Shown in pieces: positions 1 to 5,639 of a DNA stretch of 6,542 nt. A program made the translations under genes and the position numbers. Positions within the stretch are counted from its first letter, which is position 1; every line of letters starts with the position of its first letter. The stretch covers positions 1 through 6,542 of the forward strand of contig JAEZIL010000114.1 of assembly GCA_023436685.1 (NCBI GenBank), read 5' to 3'. The stretch comes from Bacteroidota bacterium (GTDB taxonomy: Bacteria > Bacteroidota > Bacteroidia > Chitinophagales > Chitinophagaceae). The notes under the pieces are model-generated. The model saw nothing but the letters and a program-made list of their open reading frames with translations, was not told where the DNA came from and searched no databases.

Positions 1-825
1 GCTTGTGCCTACTGCCTCTACCATGTCTACACTGTTTTCCTGAGATTCGCCACTACCCATCGACAGTGGATACGTCCATATAGGATTTAGTGTAGCAGGG
101 TCTATCAGCATATTGCGGATAGCCATTACAGGCCCGGCGTCTTTCTTAGCGTTTTCAGACCCTGTTATATAATAGTCGCCGCTTTTGGTGAAAACAATAC
201 GGTTGGCCATATCAAAGTCTTCACTAAGGCCTGTGCCATTGTCGGTATCATAAAACCGCATATTGGTAGGTACCAGGCTGGTGCTAAGCGTAGCTACAAA
301 GGCTACTTTAGGTGCATCTTCTTTCAGCGCCTCGCGCGATGCCGTACCACACACTACTATCACCCTGCGCTTGCGGTCGTACATAGCATCCATCGGGTAC
401 AGGTTAGGATACTCAGGGTTGATACTTGTCATCAGCGATTGGGCGGCTACGCCACCTGTTGGGTCTACGATCATTGTGTTCACTACTACCAGGCCAGTTG
501 TTAGCGACCTGTGGTAAGCAGTAAGCAAATATTTATCGCCACTTAAATAGGTGAGGTCTACGTTGCGGTCATCAATATTTTCCTGGTTAATAACTGCATT
601 GCTCAATATACCTCCTGCCTGGTCGTACCGGGTAAAGTGTATACTGTTGTCGTTCTTGCCCGATGGATCGAAACGTGTTTCGGTCATCAGGTATTCACCT
701 GTTCCCGGCCGGGGTTCTACTGTAGATTGGGCCATGTTTGGCTCGTAAAAATAGGCGATACTCTGCGCCCTGGCAGTAGTGTACAGTGTGGCTGCTGCAC
801 AAAAAAGCAACATGTGTTTTTTCAT
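1..825 (-). CDS. Secreted repeat protein, paralogue of the adjacent upstream gene (3' end beyond window)
   Basis: The frame is open from ATG at 825 to the window edge, giving 275 residues with no stop; the C-terminus is missing. Residues 1-20 form a signal peptide (Lys-Lys, hydrophobic core, then A-R-A before Gln21). The rest aligns along its whole length with the N-terminal half of the 601-aa protein encoded just upstream, roughly half identical by eye, with shared blocks such as MTETR, DNSIHFT, YDQAG, DDRNVD, YPNLY, KVAFVAT, DFDMANRIV, YYITGSEN, IRNMLIDP and ENSVDM. It is therefore a tandem duplicate. By homology it should be exported and probably also end in a T9SS sorting domain, but that part lies outside the window. 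No Bacteroidota-type promoter is visible in the 79 bp upstream, so it is likely read through from the preceding gene. Molecular function is unknown. Confidence 0.9.
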   Translation of the reverse strand, partial: MKKHMLLFCAAATLYTTARAQSIAYFYEPNMAQSTVEPRPGTGEYLMTETRFDPSGKNDNSIHFTRYDQAGGILSNAVINQENIDDRNVDLTYLSGDKYLLTAYHRSLTTGLVVVNTMIVDPTGGVAAQSLMTSINPEYPNLYPMDAMYDRKRRVIVVCGTASREALKEDAPKVAFVATLSTSLVPTNMRFYDTDNGTGLSEDFDMANRIVFTKSGDYYITGSENAKKDAGPVMAIRNMLIDPATLNPIWTYPLSMGSGESQENSVDMVEAVGTS

Positions 826-865
826 GGTCGAAAAAAGGTTTTATTGATAGTGAAAAAATGAGGAA

Positions 866-895
866 GTACTGTGCTGTAAATAAACAGCACAGTAC
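866..895 (-). terminator. 12-bp hairpin between the tandem paralogues (terminator or attenuator)
   Basis: Positions 866-877 and 884-895 are perfect inverted complements (GTACTGTGCTGT / ACAGCACAGTAC) around a 6-base loop. The hairpin begins 9 bases beyond the stop codon (905-907) of the 601-aa gene. In the minus-strand direction the stem is followed by a short spacer and then a run of six T (852-857), so a Rho-independent terminator is plausible. The run is offset about eight bases from the stem, which would make it weak. It also lies in the leader of the second paralogue, so partial read-through or mRNA-end protection are alternatives. Confidence 0.6.
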
Positions 896-904
896 AGCTT
901 ATAA

Positions 905-2710
905 TTATTGTGTTATTGTTATGCGTTCTGTAACGGTGTTTGTGCCGTCAGCAGTCATTTGCAGCAGGTATATACCAGCGCTTACATTGGCAGGCAATGC
1001 AAGTGTTACGGTATTACTGTTTGTATTGCTGCTGTGCAATACGGCTATTTTTTTGCCTGTTACATCGTGCAGCGATATTTGCGTATTCTTGTTGTTGTAC
1101 GCACTGCCCAGCTCAATATTTATCTTATCTGTAGCGGGGTTAGGGTATATTTTAAGTTTGCCTTTTGCTACATCTTCAACACTGGTTGTGTTTTCTTCCC
1201 TATAGTATCCCGAACCACAATCGGCACTACCCCAATAGCTGATAGGCATATTGAACAGATTAGCAGGTGGTGTGGTCCATGGTGGCATATAGTTGGCTAT
1301 ATTAGGCGCAGGGAATGTAGAATAGTCGTTGAAGTCGAGCCCATACTGGCAGTTAAGGTCTTTACAGCCATTTTTTGTGAACGGATCTACATCAAGAAAT
1401 TTGGTATTGATATTGCCTGTAATGCCTTTTATAGGCGTTACCACGCTGTACGGGCGGAAGGGTGCTTCTCTATCAGCAAAGTTGTTCAGGTATACCGGCA
1501 CAGCATAAAATACATTGGAAGGCGTATATAGGTCACCAAGGGTCCAGTAAGGCGAATTACTTACTACGGTATAATACTCTACATGATCTATAAAAGTAGC
1601 AAGCGGGGTGGTAACATTGATACTTGCCATGAATGGAGTAGCTTCCTGGTCTCCCGAATAGCAATTGCCTCCCTGTGCACGATATTTCATGCCACTTATT
1701 ACTACTTCCCCGGGGTTATTGCCTACGGCTATATTGTGCCCCCAGCCTTTGTAGCTAAACACAGTTTCAATGAATGGGTTCAATACATTGCCACTGAAGG
1801 GGTCAATACGTAAGAAATACCATTTATTCGAACTGCTGTTGACAAGCGTGAAAAACTCGAAAGGCAAGCCGCTTGCTCCTACTGTTTCAGCCATATCTAC
1901 GCTGTTTTCGTAAGAGTAGGTGTTGTTGAAAGCAATAGGGTTCGACCATGCAATGTTTAACGTGGTTGGATCTATCAGCATATTACGTATACCCATCAGG
2001 TGGTTACCACCTTTGTCAACATTTTCTGATCCTGTAATATAGTACCTGCCTGTACTGTTCAGCACTATGCGGTTAGCCATATCAAAATCGCCATTAGTCA
2101 TTACCACAGGGTTACTGTCGTAAAACATCATATTAGTAGTAGTTAATGTATTAGGGTCAACTGTTGCTACAAATGCCACTTTTGTTTGGTCTTGTGCAAA
2201 GTCGCCCTTGCTGGCCATGCCGCATATCACATATTGGTTGAACATGGGGTCAAAAACGGCATCCATCGCATACAGGTTAGGGTAGTGCGGGTCAAGGCTC
2301 TCCATTAGTACTGAAGGTATTGCTATGTTGCCGTTAACGTCTATCAGCATATTGCTTACATATACCTTGCCCGACCCAACGGGGCTATAATAGGATGTAA
2401 GCAGGAACTTATTGCTGCCAGCCCAGTTGGTAATATCTACGTTACGATCATCAACACCCGGTTCATCTATTATTATATCGTCTGGAAAAATAATATTGCC
2501 TGCCTGGTCGTAGTGGGTAAAATGAATACTATTGTCCATTGCACCGGTAGGGTCATATCGCGTTTCTGTCATTACATACTCGCTAGCGCCTATTACAGGT
2601 TCTACTGTACGTTGGCCAAATGTTTCATTGTAAAAGTGTGTCCAGGTTTGTGCTGTGGCATTGCTGCACAAGGCTGCCGCTGCAAACATGAATAGCATTG
2701 TCTTTTTCAT
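905..2710 (-). CDS. Secreted repeat (beta-propeller-like) protein with T9SS type A sorting domain
   Basis: A complete 601-aa protein. Residues 1-20 are a signal peptide cleaved at A-T-A before Gln21. Residues about 36-430 contain a recurring element of the type (I/V)D-x-x-(G/T)-N followed by a hydrophobic strand, at about 67, 122, 183, 245, 301 and 363, so spaced 55-62 residues apart. Each is preceded by a strand pair of the kind FLLTSY, YVICG or YYITGS. This resembles the blade periodicity of a beta-propeller, which is inference from pattern alone. Residues about 430-510 hold several Cys (449, 454, 498) and Pro-rich loops. Residues 519-601 are a classic Por secretion tail: YPNPATDK at 522-529, a GKKI turn, then AGIYLLQM near 578-585. 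Such proteins cross the outer membrane by T9SS and are released or anchored on the surface. ATG at 2710 is chosen because the signal peptide starts there; no Shine-Dalgarno is present. Substrate or ligand is unknown. Confidence 0.93.
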   Translation of the reverse strand: MKKTMLFMFAAAALCSNATAQTWTHFYNETFGQRTVEPVIGASEYVMTETRYDPTGAMDNSIHFTHYDQAGNIIFPDDIIIDEPGVDDRNVDITNWAGSNKFLLTSYYSPVGSGKVYVSNMLIDVNGNIAIPSVLMESLDPHYPNLYAMDAVFDPMFNQYVICGMASKGDFAQDQTKVAFVATVDPNTLTTTNMMFYDSNPVVMTNGDFDMANRIVLNSTGRYYITGSENVDKGGNHLMGIRNMLIDPTTLNIAWSNPIAFNNTYSYENSVDMAETVGASGLPFEFFTLVNSSSNKWYFLRIDPFSGNVLNPFIETVFSYKGWGHNIAVGNNPGEVVISGMKYRAQGGNCYSGDQEATPFMASINVTTPLATFIDHVEYYTVVSNSPYWTLGDLYTPSNVFYAVPVYLNNFADREAPFRPYSVVTPIKGITGNINTKFLDVDPFTKNGCKDLNCQYGLDFNDYSTFPAPNIANYMPPWTTPPANLFNMPISYWGSADCGSGYYREENTTSVEDVAKGKLKIYPNPATDKINIELGSAYNNKNTQISLHDVTGKKIAVLHSSNTNSNTVTLALPANVSAGIYLLQMTADGTNTVTERITITQ

Positions 2711-2743
2711 AGTAAAAGTTTATTTGTGGTAAAAAGGGAACAA

Positions 2744-2776
2744 CAAATTATATGGTACACCCGGGCCGTTTAGCAA
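2744..2776 (-). promoter_or_regulatory. Candidate Bacteroidota promoter for the tandem secreted-protein genes
   Basis: On the minus strand a TTG (2774-2776) is followed after 21 bases by TATAATTTG (2744-2752). This resembles the Bacteroidota -33 TTG / -7 TAnnTTTG promoter, though the spacing inside the -7 box is one base off consensus. It would place the transcript start about 25-30 bases before the ATG at 2710. The same TTG-n-TATAATTT arrangement occurs before the 278-aa secreted protein gene, which supports it modestly. Confidence 0.4.
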
Positions 2777-2849
2777 TTCATTTTATTTGCTAACAGCAAT
2801 ACAAATGCAGTTGTTACTGCCTATGTAGGTGTACTTTTTATTGAAAGGG

Positions 2850-2861
2850 TTATAGCTATAA
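2850..2861. promoter_or_regulatory. 12-bp perfect palindrome, possible operator
   Basis: TTATAGCTATAA reads the same on both strands. It sits in the divergent promoter region, about 140 bp before the minus-strand start and 230 bp before the plus-strand start. A dimeric regulator could bind here. AT-rich palindromes of this size also arise by chance, and no second copy was seen in the window. Confidence 0.2.
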
Positions 2862-2970
2862 TGTACTTATAAATCCCTGTCTGCCGGCCGGCTGCTTAAA
2901 ATTGGTCTCTCTCTTAAATATTGTTCTGGTGATATCGGAAAACGAAGGTAAAAGAATATTTCATATACAT

Positions 2971-2992
2971 GCCACCGTTATTTAACGGTGGC
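2971..2992. promoter_or_regulatory. Strong 9-bp hairpin upstream of the oxidoreductase gene
   Basis: GCCACCGTT (2971-2979) pairs perfectly with AACGGTGGC (2984-2992) around a 4-base loop, followed on the plus strand by TTTGTGTT. It looks like a terminator stem, but no gene ends nearby: both flanking genes are transcribed away from it. It could be the end of an unseen small transcript, an insulating terminator, or a structured 5' leader element of the plus-strand gene. The role is unresolved. Confidence 0.4.
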
Positions 2993-3093
2993 TTTGTGTT
3001 GGCAAAAAAGGTTATTTTTTAGCTGGTGCTATCCTTTTGTATAGCAGGTGTGCACAGTATAATGGGGTATATTGCAGTAGTAATTTTAGCGCT

Positions 3094-4128
3094 ATGGAAT
3101 TTGGTATCAGCACTTTTGGCGAAGCCGCCCCCGATAATACAGCAGGTAATGCAGTGAACGCACATAAGCGTGCGCAGGAGCTGATAGCTGAAGGTAAACT
3201 GGCCGATAGCATTGGCCTGGATGTATATGCACTGGGCGAGCATCACCGCCCCGACTATATGATATCGGCACCTGAAGTAATGCTGGCTGCCGTAGCTGCT
3301 GTTACTAAAAACATAAAGCTTACCAGCGCTGTTACCGTACTAAGCTCGGCCGACCCTGTACGTACTTTTCAAAACTTCGCTACGCTCGATCTTATATCGG
3401 GTGGGCGTGCAGAGATAATGGCAGGGCGTGGTTCCTTTATCGAATCATTCCCGCTTTTTGGTTACCACCTGAACGACTACGACGCACTCTTTACCGAGAA
3501 GCTGGATATGCTGATGCAAATAAACGAGCAGGAAAAACTTACCTGGAGCGGTAAATTCCGCGCGCCAATAAACAATACAGGTATATATCCCCGCCCATAC
3601 CAAAGCAGGCTGCCTATATGGATAGCCGTAGGTGGCACACCGGCATCGGTAGTGCGTGCGGGCAAACTTAACCTGCCGCTTACTATAGCTATATTGGGTG
3701 GCGATCCTGATCAGTTTGTACCGCTGGTAAACCTGTACAGGCGTTCGGCGCAGGAAGCAGGGCACGATGTGAATGCATTGCAACTATGCATCAACCAACA
3801 CATGTATATAGCCGAAGATGATCAGCAAGCCAGCGATGAATTCTGGCCGGTATATTCAGGGGTTATGAATCGCATAGGCAAAGAGCGTGGCTGGTCGCCC
3901 ATGAGCAGGGAGCATTTCGAAATGATGCGCGAACATTCAGGCTCGCTGCTGGTTGGTAGTCCTGAGCGCATTATAGAGAAACTGGTATATGGCTACAGCA
4001 TTTTTAAGAATACACGTTTCCTGGCGCAAACCATCTCCGGCAATATCGATCCTAACAAACTGCTGCGCTCTATCGAATTGTTTGGTACCAAAGTAGCGCC
4101 TGAAGTGCGTAAGCGTATAGGGCAGTAA
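3094..4128 (+). CDS. LLM-class (luciferase-like) flavin-dependent oxidoreductase
   Basis: A 344-aa protein that fills the usual length of single-domain bacterial luciferase-like monooxygenases, which are TIM barrels that use reduced flavin (FMN or F420) to oxidise small organic substrates. Family signatures visible are the N-terminal strand MEFGISTF, LGEHHRPDY at 48-55, SSADPVRTFQNFATLDLISGGR at about 84-105 followed by EIMAGRGSF, the IWIAVGGTP strand-loop at 175-183, and VGSPERIIEKL at 287-297. It most resembles the subgroup annotated as probable LLM-family oxidoreductase (TIGR03858-like). The frame is open further upstream to a TTG at 3037, but ATG 3094 is preferred because family members begin right at the first barrel strand. 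There is no Shine-Dalgarno; a TAATTTTA box at 3081-3088 lies only 5 bases before the ATG. It is soluble and cytoplasmic. The substrate cannot be read from the sequence, and the neighbours do not suggest a pathway. Confidence 0.92.
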   Translation: MEFGISTFGEAAPDNTAGNAVNAHKRAQELIAEGKLADSIGLDVYALGEHHRPDYMISAPEVMLAAVAAVTKNIKLTSAVTVLSSADPVRTFQNFATLDLISGGRAEIMAGRGSFIESFPLFGYHLNDYDALFTEKLDMLMQINEQEKLTWSGKFRAPINNTGIYPRPYQSRLPIWIAVGGTPASVVRAGKLNLPLTIAILGGDPDQFVPLVNLYRRSAQEAGHDVNALQLCINQHMYIAEDDQQASDEFWPVYSGVMNRIGKERGWSPMSREHFEMMREHSGSLLVGSPERIIEKLVYGYSIFKNTRFLAQTISGNIDPNKLLRSIELFGTKVAPEVRKRIGQ

Positions 4129-4249
4129 TTATTGCACTTTGTTAGGTGTACAGTTTGCTGATGTGAAAATGATAATTAAATTATTTAATACGGTATCTGT
4201 ATAAATGGCACTGTTCTTGTTTTAGCAAAAAAAGCAAACACAGCCCCCT

Positions 4250-4651
4250 ATGAAAAAAGCCCTGCTCTCTCTGCTTGCTCTGCCCTTCATCGCTATGCAG
4301 TGCAACCCGCGCGAAGGTGCTGAATGCCATTACAGCATAAAGGTGCAAAATACATCGGGCAAAGATATTGTGCTGGCGCGCAACGGCAGTGGACTAAATA
4401 ATGAGAACGTAGCTGTGATGGTAGACAATGTTGTTGATAACAGCGTGTATGAATACCACAGCGATGACTGCTGGGAGTTTCACCTGCGCAGCGATAGCAA
4501 AGAAGAAATATACCTGCTGGAGAAAGGAAGCATTAATGCCGATAGCGCAGTAAATGTTGATAGCTTGCAACAACGAGGTAACGTCCTAAGGCATATATCG
4601 CTCAGCAACGATGAGTTGAAGAAGAACTACTTCGTTATTGCGTATCCTTAG
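4250..4651 (+). CDS. Small predicted lipoprotein, function unknown
   Basis: A 133-aa protein that I cannot assign to a named family. It starts MKKALLSLLALPFIAMQC: a Lys-Lys charged start, a hydrophobic stretch and Cys18 in a loose lipobox (A-M-Q-C), as is common in Bacteroidota lipoproteins, so lipidation at Cys18 and export to the periplasm or outer membrane are likely. The mature part has Cys26 and Cys74, which could form a disulfide, and alternating hydrophobic strands (HYSIKVQN, EEIYLLEKG, NYFVIAYP), suggesting a small beta-sandwich. It lies 121 bp after the oxidoreductase gene on the same strand; the gap has no clear terminator or consensus promoter, so co-transcription is possible but unproven. 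No Shine-Dalgarno precedes the ATG. The stop TAG ends exactly where the convergent neighbour's stop begins. Confidence 0.8.
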   Translation: MKKALLSLLALPFIAMQCNPREGAECHYSIKVQNTSGKDIVLARNGSGLNNENVAVMVDNVVDNSVYEYHSDDCWEFHLRSDSKEEIYLLEKGSINADSAVNVDSLQQRGNVLRHISLSNDELKKNYFVIAYP

Positions 4652-5488
4652 TTATTCAATCATTAGCTTACCTGAATAATTAGTAGTAGATCCAACACAG
4701 GTAATGTGATAGTAATACATCCCTGAGTTTAAAGCAATATTATTTAACCTTATTGTTGCTTCATTATTTATAGCGCGTACATATACTATTTGCCCTACGC
4801 TGTTAGTTAGTGTCAATTTACCGCTTATAGCCTCTGTTAGTTGAATGTTGAGTCCGTTATGTGCAGGTTGTGGATATATAGTAACCCCTTTTGTTTCACT
4901 TTCTATTGATGGAGCAGCAACTGGCTTGCATGAACTTAAGTTGAAAAGATAATTTGGCCTCGATGTTACAATATTTGGAATCCCATTTGCATTGGAGAAG
5001 CATACAACAGTAGCTGTTAGTGAGGTATGGTCTAATACATAACTAAATGGCCGATATGTATTTCCAATGCCTTCAATAATTATAGTTCCTTCGTCTACAT
5101 GAAAGACTTTATGGTTGAATCCATTTATCAAAACTGTATCAATTTGGCTAATATGGGCTTCTTTTGTATCTCCTAGTGTATCTCCTACTTCCCAATTATA
5201 ATCATACAATAAGAACTCTGGATTATTTCCCCATTTTATATAAACCACATTCGCAATGGTGTCTTCGCGTATATACACATCTTGCGAAGCAAGTTTGCTA
5301 TAAGTATAGCCTCCTAACGTTACAGTACCACTATAAGACCAATTTTGCAATTGGGTACAATAGCATGGATGTGCTGTGTAAGTATTAATAACGCATTTAT
5401 TCGTTGGGTCGCTGATGCGTACTTTTTGGGCAAATGACAAATCTGCAATGGACAGGAGCAGAAACGCTAGGATTATATGTAATTTCAT
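4652..5488 (-). CDS. Secreted protein with T9SS type A sorting domain, function unknown
   Basis: A complete 278-aa protein. Residues 1-20 form a signal peptide (MKLHIILAFLLL core, S-F-A before Gln21). The middle part has a pattern I recognise from many Bacteroidota T9SS hypothetical proteins: a YTYSKL strand, VYIRED at 71-76, VYIKW at 82-86, LLYDYNWEVGDTL at 93-105, IDTVLINGF at 116-124, and IIEGIGN at 137-143. Cys32, 42 and 44 lie near the mature N-terminus and Cys163 and 187 follow. Residues about 202-278 are the sorting tail: IYPQPAHNGLNI at 204-215, the NSVGQIVY turn at 229-236 and SGMYYYHIT at 255-263. It is expected to be exported by Sec and then T9SS. It is visibly more AT-rich than the flanking genes. 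It is convergent with the lipoprotein gene with no bases between the stop codons. No Shine-Dalgarno is present. Confidence 0.9.
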   Translation of the reverse strand: MKLHIILAFLLLSIADLSFAQKVRISDPTNKCVINTYTAHPCYCTQLQNWSYSGTVTLGGYTYSKLASQDVYIREDTIANVVYIKWGNNPEFLLYDYNWEVGDTLGDTKEAHISQIDTVLINGFNHKVFHVDEGTIIIEGIGNTYRPFSYVLDHTSLTATVVCFSNANGIPNIVTSRPNYLFNLSSCKPVAAPSIESETKGVTIYPQPAHNGLNIQLTEAISGKLTLTNSVGQIVYVRAINNEATIRLNNIALNSGMYYYHITCVGSTTNYSGKLMIE

Positions 5489-5505
5489 AGGGGGAGGTAT
5501 TATGT

Positions 5506-5535
5506 GAAATTATATAATAGGTGTCACTGCCGCAA
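5506..5535 (-). promoter_or_regulatory. Candidate promoter for the 278-aa secreted protein gene
   Basis: On the minus strand TTG (5533-5535) is followed after 18 bases by TATAATTTC (5506-5514), close to the Bacteroidota -33/-7 pattern, about 18 bases before the ATG at 5488. The core TATAATTT is identical to that of the candidate before the 601-aa gene. Confidence 0.35.
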
Positions 5536-5602
5536 GATGTACATGTCACCGTATTGTCAATACCCCTTATACCCTTATTACTATCCCCAAATAAATTCTC
5601 GT

Positions 5603-5610
5603 TACTTTTG
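5603..5610 (+). promoter_or_regulatory. TAnnTTTG -7 promoter element for the aldehyde dehydrogenase gene
   Basis: TACTTTTG matches the Bacteroidota -7 consensus TAnnTTTG exactly and lies 29 bases before the ATG at 5640, leaving a short leader of roughly 20-25 bases. The -33 TTG is not clear; TTA at 5578-5580, 22 bases upstream, is the nearest approximation. Confidence 0.5.
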
Positions 5611-5639
5611 CACATCTCAAAATTTCTGAATAGATATAT

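Larger units (their letters stand above)
2711..3093. other. Divergent intergenic region of 383 bp without a gene
   Basis: The stretch separates the minus-strand secreted-protein gene from the plus-strand oxidoreductase gene. No supported coding sequence was found; it is mostly AT-rich with short homopolymer runs. It holds the minus-strand promoter candidate near 2744-2776, a 12-bp perfect palindrome at 2850-2861, a GC-rich 10-bp palindrome GCCGGCCGGC at 2883-2892, a small 5-bp hairpin at 2807-2820 and a 9-bp hairpin at 2971-2992. I found no clean TTG/TAnnTTTG pair for the plus-strand gene. Confidence 0.7.

Noticed and set aside
908..1531. A 207-codon plus-strand frame inside the 601-aa gene
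   Set aside because: It overlaps the T9SS sorting domain of a clearly real gene and its translation is Cys/Tyr/Ile-rich with no domain, typical of an antisense shadow.
3445..3783. Minus-strand frames opposite the LLM oxidoreductase
   Set aside because: They are antisense to conserved family motifs, have no signal or domain, and have no plausible start context.
4175..4189. ATTAAA-TTA-TTTAAT inverted repeat after the oxidoreductase gene
   Set aside because: A 6-bp stem made only of A-T pairs with no T run after it is too weak to call a terminator.
5397..5615. A 72-codon minus-strand frame overlapping the start of the 278-aa gene
   Set aside because: It is in another frame than the signal peptide and covers the promoter region; nothing supports it as coding.
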